Source of the DNA: Pedobacter sp. Leaf216
GTDB lineage: Bacteria > Bacteroidota > Bacteroidia > Sphingobacteriales > Sphingobacteriaceae
Length of the DNA: 64,000 bases
Direction of reading: 5' to 3'
Assembly (NCBI RefSeq): GCF_001421515.1
Contig: NZ_LMKM01000023.1
Coordinates: 67,707 to 131,706, forward strand
Under the pieces are notes generated by a model. It had not been told where the DNA came from. It ran no database searches and worked only from the letters and a program-made list of their open reading frames with translations. Positions 55,691 through 64,000 of the stretch are shown piece after piece. Every line of letters begins with the position of its first letter. Within the stretch, counting starts at the first letter, position 1. The translations under genes and the position numbers were made by a program.

Positions 55691-57930
55691 AGCTTTTTGT
55701 ATTGAAATTCATCACTCAGATTACCGATCATTACTTTAAAAGCGCCGGCTTCGGTGACTGTTTTTAAGGCTGTATTTACAAAGGCCAGATCGTTCTTATT
55801 TATCGAGAAGTGCACTGTTTTACTTTCTCCGGCTTTCAAGTTTATTTTCTGGAAGGCCCTTAATCTTTTCATATCAGGACTGATACTGGCGTACATATCT
55901 CTTGTGTACAACTCTATAGTCTGTTTACCATCCACTTTACCTGTATTGCTCACTAAAACAGATACCTGCAAGCTGTTATCGCCGCTTAATTTTTTAGTGC
56001 TCAACTTCAGATCGGTATAGCTAAAGCTGGTATAACTTAAACCCGTACCAAATGCGAATAAGGGATTATAGCCGGTATGCACATCATCATTAAAGACCTC
56101 TCGAATGTCCTCCGCCGGCTTTCTGTCATATAAAACAATTTCTCCACTGCTTCTTGGATAGCTAAAGGGAAGTTTACCGTTTGGGTTGTAATCACCAAAA
56201 AGCACATCAGCAACCGCTTCTGCAGCCTTTCTACCACTCCAATAAGCCATTAAAATCCCACTGATTTTAGGCTCAAGATTGGTAATGAACCTTGGTCTAC
56301 CTTCTGTCAAAACAAGAATAACCGGTTTCTCAGTTGCTATTGCGGCCCTGGCTAGCGCCTGCTGATTTTCATCCAAGGCTAAGTCAGCTATATTCCCGGG
56401 GCTCTCCGCGTAAGCATTTTCGCCCAGACATAAAATTATAGCATCGGCATTCTTAGCGGACCTGGTCAGCGCATCTGCATCAAAATTTTCGGTGCTTTCG
56501 AAACCTTTAACTGTTGTGGTCAAAACATTTTTTTCGCCGACTTTTTCTTTTATGGTCTGCAAAATGGTTTTACTGTCCTTAGGATACCACTGCTCCTCTT
56601 TTCCCTGCCAGGTATAACTCCAGCAACCATTTAATGCACTGATACTTTGAGCGCCCGGACCGGCAACCAAATATCTTTTACTTTTTAATAAGGGCAGAAC
56701 ATCATCTTGATTTTTCAATAAAGTCATGGCTTCATGGGCAGCATCCAGAGCAAGCGTCTGATATTCCGGTCTTCCAAAATTCGCCTTTGCACCTTCTTCA
56801 GGATATGGATGATCAAACAGGCCCAAATTCATCTTGAGTATCAGAATTCTTTTAACAGCTTCATCAATACGGACCATCGGAACTTCGTTCTTTTGAACCG
56901 CTTCGATCAACAGATCATAAAAGGTAAAATCACTTGGTACCATGCTCATATCTACCCCGGCATTTACGCACATCGCAACTGCCTGCCTTGGTGTACTTGC
57001 AACATGATGCCATGCATAGACACGTTTTATATCTTCCCAGTCACTTACAGCAACCCCATTAAACCCAAGTTCTTTTCTTAAGATATCGGTAAGCAGATAT
57101 TTACTTGCATGAACCGGCATTCCATTTATAATACTTGAATTTATCATTACCGATGATGCACCGGCTTTTACTGCTTCTCTGAACTGGGGGAGATAATACT
57201 CTCTCAGTTCTATTTCCGGCAGATAAATCGGTGTTCTGTCTTTACCGTTTCTTGAGGCTGAATAACCTAAAAAGTGCTTCATGCAACTTGCCACGGCTGT
57301 TGTGCTGTTCAATCCGTCTTCTTCGTAAGCCTTAACTACCGCAGCGCCCATTGTTTTGCCGATATAAACATCTTCACCGTAGGTTTCCGGAAAACGTGAC
57401 CATAGGGGCTGTCTGCCACAATCCAGAACCGTTGCGAAATTCCACCTGACACCGCTTGCCCTTAATTCTTTTGCGGCCACTTTGGTTACGGCTCTGGCAA
57501 GATCTAAATTCCTTGTGGCCGCCATTCCAATATTTTGGGGAAAAAGTGTTGATTCCAATGTATAGGTCTGGCCATGGATTCCATCTAAACCATATAATAT
57601 TGGTATCTGTAATCTTGTATTTTTAGCTTCATCTGCAATTTCTGTGAGCAGCTGACTCCACTGACCTACGGTTAGCGCATGGTTGGTTACATTTAAGATT
57701 GAACCGACTTTATGCTTTATTACAGCATTTTTTAAGGCTTCTGTATTGAGCTCTCCGTCTGTCTGCGTACCGATCACCCCTAGGGTAATCTGGGTCATCT
57801 GACCAACTTTCTCCTCGAGCGTCATTTTAGCTAAAATAGCCTCAACCTTTTTTTGGTTTGATTCTACTTTTTGCGCCTTTAAGTCTATGAATGATGCGAT
57901 GATCGCAACGACAAAAAAATAATTTTTCAT
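55687..57930 (-). CDS. GH3 beta-glucosidase/beta-glycosidase
   Basis: 747 residues with a signal peptide (1-20). GH3 N-domain: LYGLDGIHGQTYTLESTLFP, CMKHFLGYSASRNGKDR (KH motif at 218-219), GVAVSDWEDI with nucleophile D297. C-domain: GENAYAESPGNIADLAL with a candidate acid/base Glu; a fibronectin-III-like domain closes the protein (FAFGTGLSYTSFSYTDL). It trims beta-linked glucose (or similar) from oligosaccharide ends, fitting glucomannan fragments. Coupled to the CBM gene by the ATGA overlap. Confidence 0.92.
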   Translation of the reverse strand: MKNYFFVVAIIASFIDLKAQKVESNQKKVEAILAKMTLEEKVGQMTQITLGVIGTQTDGELNTEALKNAVIKHKVGSILNVTNHALTVGQWSQLLTEIADEAKNTRLQIPILYGLDGIHGQTYTLESTLFPQNIGMAATRNLDLARAVTKVAAKELRASGVRWNFATVLDCGRQPLWSRFPETYGEDVYIGKTMGAAVVKAYEEDGLNSTTAVASCMKHFLGYSASRNGKDRTPIYLPEIELREYYLPQFREAVKAGASSVMINSSIINGMPVHASKYLLTDILRKELGFNGVAVSDWEDIKRVYAWHHVASTPRQAVAMCVNAGVDMSMVPSDFTFYDLLIEAVQKNEVPMVRIDEAVKRILILKMNLGLFDHPYPEEGAKANFGRPEYQTLALDAAHEAMTLLKNQDDVLPLLKSKRYLVAGPGAQSISALNGCWSYTWQGKEEQWYPKDSKTILQTIKEKVGEKNVLTTTVKGFESTENFDADALTRSAKNADAIILCLGENAYAESPGNIADLALDENQQALARAAIATEKPVILVLTEGRPRFITNLEPKISGILMAYWSGRKAAEAVADVLFGDYNPNGKLPFSYPRSSGEIVLYDRKPAEDIREVFNDDVHTGYNPLFAFGTGLSYTSFSYTDLKLSTKKLSGDNSLQVSVLVSNTGKVDGKQTIELYTRDMYASISPDMKRLRAFQKINLKAGESKTVHFSINKNDLAFVNTALKTVTEAGAFKVMIGNLSDEFQYKKL

Positions 57931-57975
57931 TTTAATCTTATAAACTAAATGTTTTTGCTCAATAAGAACAGCGGA

Positions 57976-59262
57976 CTATTTTTTTAAGTATTTCCCTATA
58001 ATTTTCCAGGTCGAGAAATCAGAATTGAAAACTGAATTCAATCCCTGTTCTTCCTGAGGAGGGTCTCCGGAAAAATCATCGCCATCTTTCCAGAACAACT
58101 GTCCGTCGATGGGTTTTGATAGACCTGCGAAAGACCAAAAATTACAGCCGGAAATTGCACCGCCCTTAGCCCGGCTTTTTGCCCATATCGAGAAAATATT
58201 TCCAAAATATTCATCGCGCAGGCCTGTGGCAGCTGAAGGATCAAAGGCATGACCATCTCTGGGCAGACCGAACTCTTCAATTACCAAAGGTTTATTTAAT
58301 TGAATTGCAACCACTTCATGTACATTAACGTAGTCCGAGGTTTTGTGGATAACTCCCTGCAAGCTCTCCTTTGTTGGCGCTTCTTTAAACCATCCCCAAT
58401 TTTTTGGCCAAATGTGGATTGTTAAGTAATCGATATTTACACCTGCATGGATTTCTTTAAATAAATCCAGGTTCTCTTCTGTACCCATAAAACCTTCTGT
58501 GCCTATTGTAACCAAATGATTTTTATCCATGGATTTAATATAAGATGCAGAATTGGTGATCCAGGCTTTATAAGCTCCGATCGCTTCAAGCCGCATCGGA
58601 CGGGGTTCATTAGCCAGTTCCCAGGCCATAATGGCGGGTTCATTTATATATTTTTTGCCGGTATAGGCATTTTTATGTTGAAGGACAAAATAAACCTGCT
58701 TTTGATAATCGGCCTTGCAGGCATCACATGAGTAGAATTTACTGGTATAATCACGCTGTTCGTCCCAGGTCAATTTTCTTTTTAAGGTGTCATTATCAAT
58801 TTTTCCGTTCCAGTTTAAATATTGCATAAAGCCACCACTCCACTCCCAATTATTGCTCAGATATAAAACGGCATACATCTTCCGCCTCCCCATTTCCATT
58901 AATAAAAAATCCAGCCCTTTCATAAGCGCGGTATCAAAAACGTTATGCTGAGTCTGTAAGGCAGGCTTGACCCGAACCACGCCATTTATTTTCCCTTCCC
59001 CCTCTGAGCTGACCAATACACGGAGGTTATTTATACCTTTTGACTTTAAGAAATCAAGTTCTTTGATCAGTCTCAGTTTACCCCTTGCCGGATCTTTTTC
59101 CAAAGCAAGCAGTCCACCATACCAATAATTGGTACCGATATAATAGTATGGTTTTTCGCCGATCAGAAACTGATGCCCTTTTTGCTTAACGAAAGACTGT
59201 TGCGCGGTTGCCATACCGATAAAAAACATGGATGCAATCAGCAGGTATATTTTTTTCACCAT
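57976..59262 (-). CDS. GH5_7-type endo-beta-1,4-mannanase
   Basis: 428 residues with a signal peptide (1-20). Motifs of mannanase-type GH5: PYYYIGTNYWYGGLLALE, NNWEWSGGFMQYLNWNG, AIMAWELANEPRPM with acid/base E218, TIHIWPKNWGW, and PLVIEEFGLPRDGHAFDP with nucleophile E329. The SNNWEWSGG region and GLPRDG are typical of subfamily 7. It has a signal peptide without a lipobox. Its start lies 8 nt after the T run of an intrinsic terminator, so its transcription depends on read-through from SusCD. Confidence 0.9.
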   Translation of the reverse strand: MVKKIYLLIASMFFIGMATAQQSFVKQKGHQFLIGEKPYYYIGTNYWYGGLLALEKDPARGKLRLIKELDFLKSKGINNLRVLVSSEGEGKINGVVRVKPALQTQHNVFDTALMKGLDFLLMEMGRRKMYAVLYLSNNWEWSGGFMQYLNWNGKIDNDTLKRKLTWDEQRDYTSKFYSCDACKADYQKQVYFVLQHKNAYTGKKYINEPAIMAWELANEPRPMRLEAIGAYKAWITNSASYIKSMDKNHLVTIGTEGFMGTEENLDLFKEIHAGVNIDYLTIHIWPKNWGWFKEAPTKESLQGVIHKTSDYVNVHEVVAIQLNKPLVIEEFGLPRDGHAFDPSAATGLRDEYFGNIFSIWAKSRAKGGAISGCNFWSFAGLSKPIDGQLFWKDGDDFSGDPPQEEQGLNSVFNSDFSTWKIIGKYLKK

Positions 59263-59269
59263 TTTTGTT

Positions 59270-59300
59270 AAAAAAGCCCTGATCTGCTTAAGACCAGGGC
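59270..59300 (-). terminator. Intrinsic terminator inside the mannan PUL
   Basis: Read on the minus strand: GCCCTGGTC-TTAAGCA-GATCAGGGC then TTTTTT. The 9-bp stem has one G-U wobble and is followed by six T, a textbook factor-independent terminator. It lies after the IPT/TIG gene stop (59318) and 8 nt before the GH5_7 start. Confidence 0.75.
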
Positions 59301-59317
59301 AATAAATTTCTAACTCA

Positions 59318-60457
59318 CTAAATAAACCCTATGTCATCGACATAGATTGTACTCGGCACTGCATTGCCTAAACTTTGCAGTACAAATTCGGTAATAACCG
59401 AGGGATTGCCCACATCTTTTAACTGAATGGTAAAATCGGTGTAAACACCGGGCACCAACGTTATGGCCACCGCATTGCCGTAATTACCATTGATAACCAA
59501 TTGAACCCTGCTTCCGGCCACTATTCCAGTTCCGCCGTATATGGAGAACTTTATGGCAGTCAGACCAGATTTTGCAACATCGATCGTCGATCCATTGTAC
59601 CCGATCTGTAATGCGCCATAGGCATCCGTAAAGGTTGTAGCAATAGCAGAGGTGCCCCGCTTAACACGGGTGGTACTCGCCAGGTTTATCGTACTGTTGT
59701 AACCCAAATAAGAGCCCCATCCTGTTGCGAAAAGATCATCATAAAGCAGGGCTTTAAATCCAAATGAACCGGCAGAACGGGTGGTTCCTCCAGGGGTAGT
59801 GACTAAAATACGTGACTGGACAACTCCTGCCGGTACTTTCACCTGAATCTGGGTCTTGGTCGGTGTTCCGACAATCTGGGCAGGAATGGAATCAAAAGTA
59901 ACTTTGGTCACTCCCTCGAATACCGTTCCGGTTATGGTCACCGTTTCTCCTGCACCTGCAGCAACCGGACTGAAGGTTGTAATTGTCGGCGGGGGCTGCA
60001 GAATGGGGAAATCAAAACTTGCGGAGCCAAACTTGGTTGTTACGATCAGTTTATTACTTTGACCGCCCCCATAAGGTGTTATGGCAGGTATAGAAACAAT
60101 AATGCTGTTATCTGTCAATAATGCTGGATTGTAGTTAACCTGTAGTCCATTAAAAGAAACCGAAAGGGTTGTCAGTAGATTCTCTCCGATGATAGCGTAT
60201 TGGTTATTCAACCTTCCGGCAACGATCGTAGAGTCAAATTTTACCTGCCTGGTCTCGTCATAGATGGAATTGGAATCCAGATTGATCCTGTGCACAACGT
60301 TTTTAAGGGTATCGGTTTTGCTGATCAGCCTTACCCTTGTAATTTTTGGTGCGCCGCCGGCACCCTCGTCGGTTTTCTTACAGGAAGCAAAACCCAATAC
60401 CATGGCAACGAACACGAAGAACACAGTAAATTTTGTTTGTTTATTTATCTTTTTCAT
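59318..60457 (-). CDS. IPT/TIG-domain surface glycan-binding lipoprotein
   Basis: Start placed at MKKINKQTKFTVFFV (60457), the first Met giving a lipoprotein signal (GFASC); the longer frame to 60517 overlaps SusD. About 379 residues. An N-terminal beta region (35-150), then one clear IPT/TIG domain (PPTITTFSPVAAGAGETVTI and TPGGTTRSAGSFGF), then a C-terminal beta-sandwich with a CBM-like end (TIYVDDIGFI). Lipoproteins with TIG repeats in this position act as SusE-like glycan binders on the surface. It begins 7 nt after the SusD stop and is followed by a terminator. Confidence 0.85.
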   Translation of the reverse strand: MKKINKQTKFTVFFVFVAMVLGFASCKKTDEGAGGAPKITRVRLISKTDTLKNVVHRINLDSNSIYDETRQVKFDSTIVAGRLNNQYAIIGENLLTTLSVSFNGLQVNYNPALLTDNSIIVSIPAITPYGGGQSNKLIVTTKFGSASFDFPILQPPPTITTFSPVAAGAGETVTITGTVFEGVTKVTFDSIPAQIVGTPTKTQIQVKVPAGVVQSRILVTTPGGTTRSAGSFGFKALLYDDLFATGWGSYLGYNSTINLASTTRVKRGTSAIATTFTDAYGALQIGYNGSTIDVAKSGLTAIKFSIYGGTGIVAGSRVQLVINGNYGNAVAITLVPGVYTDFTIQLKDVGNPSVITEFVLQSLGNAVPSTIYVDDIGFI

Positions 60458-60464
60458 GTTTATT

Positions 60465-62117
60465 TTATTTAAAAACATAAGGTACCGGTGGCTGTAATAA
60501 TTTAGGGTTTGATGCAACCTCGGTTGCCGGGTATGGAAACAGGAATTTGCTGTTTGTCATTGAATAATATCCATTTCCATAGCTATTGGAAGGTACGCTG
60601 TTATCGCCAGCTCCACGATCCTGTTGATTGATGATTGTAATCGCGTTTGGATGGCTGGAAACATTATAGCCATCTAAACGGGCCAGATCAAACCAATAGT
60701 CAAATTCGAACATCAGCTCGCGCCTGCGTTCTTCCAAAATGTCATCTCGGTAATATTGGGCTGGTGCGTTAGCAGGTTTGCCGGGTGTGTTGTTTGCAGT
60801 AAAATAGCCCCGTCGGATCTGTGTTAAATTACCAAGACCTGCACGGTTTCTTATTTTGTTGATAGCCGCCAGCGCTTGTGCATCTGTGCTGTTTTTTGAA
60901 GTTCCCATTATGGCCTCGGCCAAAATCAGGTACACCTCGGCGTAGCGCATCATATACGTATTGTTTGCCGAAGACTGGGCTGAGCCGATACCTCCATTGT
61001 CTGCCGGCGTACCTACCACATATTTTTTAACAAAAGCACTTGTTCCCTGACCTTGATTGGCTGCCTGGGTATACCCTCCTGTGGCCTGGTTAATCTCTGG
61101 ATAGACAGCTCCTGTAACCATTATAGTCGGTTTGAAGCGTTTGTCATCCTGCTGAAAGCTATACAGCGCATCAAAAGTAACCCCTAAAACGCCATATCCG
61201 TCACCCGTCCCGGTAATTGAGGTATTGGCTGCCCAGGAAGCCTGTAATGGATTCCCTTTGCCATAACCTCCTGCACCCGCCCATTGCAGTGCGATCACAG
61301 ATTCTTCGTTGTTATTGTTAGCTGTAAGGAACAGGTCTTTAAATTCTTTTCCAGGAACATCAATGCCATAAAGTTTGAACTCCCCGCTGTTGATCACCTT
61401 TTCTGCCTCAAGGCGTGCATTGGTATAGTCTTGCATGTAAAGATAAACCTTGGCAAGCAGTGCGGATGCCGATCCACTGGAAACTCGGCCTTGCGCTATA
61501 GAATTGCCACTTCGGATCTGTGGAATAAGGTTTGCTTCGGCAAACTTAAGATCATTCAGGATAAATTTATAAACATCCGGTACCGGATTGGTATTAACCT
61601 GGAAATTTTCAACATAATCCAATGTATTTTCTATGATTGGTACATTCCCCAGCAGCCTAACCAAATGAAAATAAGCCAGTGCTCTAAAAAGATGGGCTTC
61701 TCCCAAAGCCTGGTTAACTACCTTCCTGTCTACAGATGCAGGAACCTTTTCCGGCAGGTTATTAATGATTGCATTAGATTGCGCAACCACAATCCATAAA
61801 GAATTGTAAGCATTTGCAAGTTCTGTGTTCCCATCAGTCACGGAAAAATTTCCAAAATTTGCTACATCTGAAGAATATGAGCGTCCGTTTCCACCGGCCA
61901 TTTCTGTAATGGCCCATCCTCCTTTGGTCACCCAGCCAAACCAGGCTGCGCTGTAAAGTACATTGGTACTTGAACTTACCTGCTCTGCAGTTTTATAAAA
62001 ATTATCCAGTGTAATGGAGCTTTGAGGGGGACGGTCGAAAAATTCCTTTTTACAACCGCTCACCGTACCCATAATTAGTACAGCTATTGTAAGCTGATAT
62101 TTTATATATGTTTTCAT
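60465..62117 (-). CDS. SusD/RagB-family lipoprotein of the mannan PUL
   Basis: 550 residues. Lipoprotein signal TVSGC (Cys22), followed by KKEFFDRPPQSSITLDNFYK. ALGEAHLFRALAYFHLVRLLG and DDILEERRRELMFEFDYWFD are standard SusD blocks; the end is PKLLQPPVPYVFK. It is the surface lid for the SusC next to it (15-bp gap) and binds mannan oligosaccharides by inference from the cluster. Confidence 0.93.
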   Translation of the reverse strand: MKTYIKYQLTIAVLIMGTVSGCKKEFFDRPPQSSITLDNFYKTAEQVSSSTNVLYSAAWFGWVTKGGWAITEMAGGNGRSYSSDVANFGNFSVTDGNTELANAYNSLWIVVAQSNAIINNLPEKVPASVDRKVVNQALGEAHLFRALAYFHLVRLLGNVPIIENTLDYVENFQVNTNPVPDVYKFILNDLKFAEANLIPQIRSGNSIAQGRVSSGSASALLAKVYLYMQDYTNARLEAEKVINSGEFKLYGIDVPGKEFKDLFLTANNNNEESVIALQWAGAGGYGKGNPLQASWAANTSITGTGDGYGVLGVTFDALYSFQQDDKRFKPTIMVTGAVYPEINQATGGYTQAANQGQGTSAFVKKYVVGTPADNGGIGSAQSSANNTYMMRYAEVYLILAEAIMGTSKNSTDAQALAAINKIRNRAGLGNLTQIRRGYFTANNTPGKPANAPAQYYRDDILEERRRELMFEFDYWFDLARLDGYNVSSHPNAITIINQQDRGAGDNSVPSNSYGNGYYSMTNSKFLFPYPATEVASNPKLLQPPVPYVFK

Positions 62118-62132
62118 ATTTCTTTCTTATAA

Positions 62133-64000
62133 TTAAAATTCTGCGTTGATTCCAAAAGTAAATGTGCGTGGAATAGGGTATCTGCCACTATCTACATTGG
62201 TCAGAAACACATTATAATTCTGGTTACCAACCTCAGGATCCAAACCTTTATATTTTGTAAACACATATAGGTTCTGTACGCTTGCAAATACCTTTAACCT
62301 GTTTAGCTTGGCTTTACGGATCAACTCTAATGGCAGGCTGTAGGCCAGGTTTACATTTTGAACACGCAGGAAAGAACCAGATTCTATAAAACGGTCTGAA
62401 TTTTTCAAGTTCGGGTTATCCCCACCTCTGGGTGATGGAATATTTGAGCCCGTATTGGTCGGGCTCCAGAAATCTATTGCAGAGGCCAATTGATTTTGAT
62501 AAAGGCCGGACAACCCTGATAACTGATAGTTTAATGCATTTAAAATTTTGGCTCCATAAGAACCATTTAAAAAGATCGAAAGGTCAAAAGATTTATAAGA
62601 GAAATTATTTGTAATCCCATATGTGAATTTTGGGTTGGGGTTTCCCAATGAAGTTTGATCTGACTCATCAATTTTACCATCACCATTTAGATCCTCGAAC
62701 TGAATATCCCCTAGCCAGGTGCCAGCACTGTTATTGGCAATAGGCCGGCCGAACTGAACCGGAGCAGCCCTTAACTGTCCATCGGTACGGAAAATATCCT
62801 TCACTCTATAACCATAAAACTCACCAATCGATCCGCCTACCTTTGTTCTGGTAACGGTCATCTGAAGGAAACTTACGTTGATTTTCCCGTCGATAAACGG
62901 CACACCGTCTGCTAAAGATAAAACCTCATTTTTATATTTCGAGAATATTACTGTCGTATTCCATTTGAATTTGCCAGTTAAGTTTTTACTGTTTAAAGTA
63001 AAATCAAAACCTTTATTACTTACTTTACCTCCGTTGATATATGGTGGACTGATCACACCGGTACCTGAATAAGCGGCTGTTTGCCCAACAAGATATGCCG
63101 GAAGTGGCTTTTGAAAAAGAAAGTCTTTGGATGTTTTGTTGAAGTAATCGAACGAGGCATCAATTCTTCCTTTGATCAGGCTAAAATCGACACCAATATT
63201 TGTCTGCACAGCGCTTTCCCAGGTAAGGTTCGGGTTGGCAACTTTATCTATGGCAAAGCCGGTACCTAAACCGGTAACCACAGGATTCAATGCTGATCCA
63301 TATTGGTAGTTTGGAAGATTCTGATTACCTACCTCCCCATAACCTATCCTAAATTTAATGTTGTCAGCGACATCTTTTATGCCGGCCATGAATGGTTCAT
63401 CCGAAAGGCGCCAGGAAACCGCAAAGGCAGGGAAATAACCTGTTTGCTTGCCCTGAACAAATTTGGAGGACTTATCTGAACGGACGGTCGCGGTAATGCT
63501 GTACTTATTATCATAAGTATAGATACCCCTGGCAAAAAAAGACTCAAGCGCCTGGCTATCTTTATATTCCCCAATGATGGCAGTCTTGAGGTCCCCTAAG
63601 CCCAGCGTCTGGAGATCATTGCTCAAAAACTTCTGGATTGAGGCATCAGTTCCGCCCCAGGAAGATTGGTTGACCTCATAGCCTAACAATGCTGTTAAGT
63701 TATGCTTCTTATTGAAGGTATGTGCATAAGTGAGATACTCTTTCCATCCCCAATAAGTAGTGTTCGAATTATATTCCTGCAATCTGGCGGTTGCATTTCC
63801 ATAAATACCATATTGATAAGTTGGGACGAATACCCTTGCTGCAGAATAATTAAAATCGCCGTTCACTTCAGATCTAAGTGTCAGGTCTTTGAAAAATTTA
63901 ATGTCACCATAAAGCGCTCCATTAAGATTGCTCCTGCTTAAAACATTGGTAATATCCAAAGATTGGGCAACAGGATTAATCTGCCCTCCCTGTTGGTTTG
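62133..64000 (-). CDS. SusC/RagA TonB-linked transporter of the mannan PUL (cut by window end)
   Basis: The frame stays open to base 64000, so the true start is beyond the window; the TTG at 63959 is not a start. Visible residues (about 620) are the C-terminal two-thirds of the barrel: NQQGGQINPVAQSLDITNVL at the edge, KWNTTVIFSKYKNEVLSLAD, LGDIQFEDLNGDGKIDESDQ, LGNPNPKFTYGITNNF and an end FTFGINAEF with terminal Phe. These are typical SusC strands. It is the first gene in view of the SusC-SusD-TIG-enzymes unit. Confidence 0.93.
   Translation of the reverse strand, partial: NQQGGQINPVAQSLDITNVLSRSNLNGALYGDIKFFKDLTLRSEVNGDFNYSAARVFVPTYQYGIYGNATARLQEYNSNTTYWGWKEYLTYAHTFNKKHNLTALLGYEVNQSSWGGTDASIQKFLSNDLQTLGLGDLKTAIIGEYKDSQALESFFARGIYTYDNKYSITATVRSDKSSKFVQGKQTGYFPAFAVSWRLSDEPFMAGIKDVADNIKFRIGYGEVGNQNLPNYQYGSALNPVVTGLGTGFAIDKVANPNLTWESAVQTNIGVDFSLIKGRIDASFDYFNKTSKDFLFQKPLPAYLVGQTAAYSGTGVISPPYINGGKVSNKGFDFTLNSKNLTGKFKWNTTVIFSKYKNEVLSLADGVPFIDGKINVSFLQMTVTRTKVGGSIGEFYGYRVKDIFRTDGQLRAAPVQFGRPIANNSAGTWLGDIQFEDLNGDGKIDESDQTSLGNPNPKFTYGITNNFSYKSFDLSIFLNGSYGAKILNALNYQLSGLSGLYQNQLASAIDFWSPTNTGSNIPSPRGGDNPNLKNSDRFIESGSFLRVQNVNLAYSLPLELIRKAKLNRLKVFASVQNLYVFTKYKGLDPEVGNQNYNVFLTNVDSGRYPIPRTFTFGINAEF

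Noticed and set aside
63957..63959. TTG start for the last SusC
   Set aside because: The reading frame continues upstream to the window edge with SusC-like residues, so the gene is simply cut.

Overview
The window reads as chromosomal DNA of a free-living Bacteroidota, most likely Sphingobacteriaceae and Pedobacter-like. The support is an AT-rich genome, four SusC/TonB-type outer-membrane receptors with three SusD partners plus a further TonB-linked barrel protein, an ECF-sigma/FecR pair, a BACON lipoprotein, few Shine-Dalgarno sequences, and several TAnnTTTG-type -7 promoter boxes of the Bacteroidota kind. Genus is inference; there is no rRNA or marker gene here. No tRNA, CRISPR array, intact transposase or phage gene was seen.

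Layout. 1-3.4 kb: the tail of an unknown gene, a small monooxygenase and a UvrA2-type ABC ATPase, by eye richer in G+C than the rest. 3.4-4.6 kb: gene debris (response regulator, ECF sigma and PepSY fragments). 4.6-10.6 kb: iron-type genes, namely a TonB siderophore receptor with a Fur-like box, a DUF4198-like protein, and a TonB-linked barrel protein. 11.2-20.4 kb (minus): a small PUL for a beta-1,3-glucan-type glycan, ordered ECF sigma, FecR anti-sigma, SusC with STN domain, SusD, BACON lipoprotein, GH16. 20.9-36.7 kb: a complete sialic-acid PUL. A GntR/FCD regulator diverges from SusC-SusD, followed by N-acetylneuraminate lyase, kelch mutarotase, MFS permease, exo-sialidase, two-domain sialate O-acetylesterase, AGE-type epimerase and sulfatase. 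36.7-42.5 kb: a poor accessory stretch with a DUF1016 nuclease fragment, a GNAT gene between two copies of a ~175-bp repeat, an XRE regulator, and two tandem membrane AraC regulators, one frameshifted. 42.5-64 kb: a large galacto/gluco-mannan PUL. It holds SusC (cut by the window end), SusD, an IPT/TIG lipoprotein, GH5_7, GH3, a CBM protein, GH26, GH5, GH27, an AraC regulator, GH26, GH26, an SSS sugar symporter (frameshifted), GH130, an AGE/cellobiose-2-epimerase-type enzyme and one unknown secreted protein.

How the parts work together. In the sialic-acid locus, sulfate and O-acetyl groups are removed, sialidase frees Neu5Ac, SusCD and MFS import it, the lyase yields ManNAc, and the AGE enzyme makes GlcNAc; this follows the NanLET route known from Bacteroides fragilis. 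In the mannan locus, GH26/GH5 mannanases with alpha-galactosidase and beta-glucosidase produce mannobiose. The epimerase turns this to mannosyl-glucose and GH130 phosphorolyses it to mannose-1-phosphate and glucose.

Most interesting signals: an 8/9-paired 19-bp palindrome with a GT-N3-AC core before the sialic-acid SusC, whose first 15 bases recur exactly before the ECF sigma gene of the neighbouring PUL; a canonical terminator placed inside the mannan PUL between the SusCD-lipoprotein genes and the enzyme genes; two single-base frameshifts (symporter, AraC); and several small repeat families.
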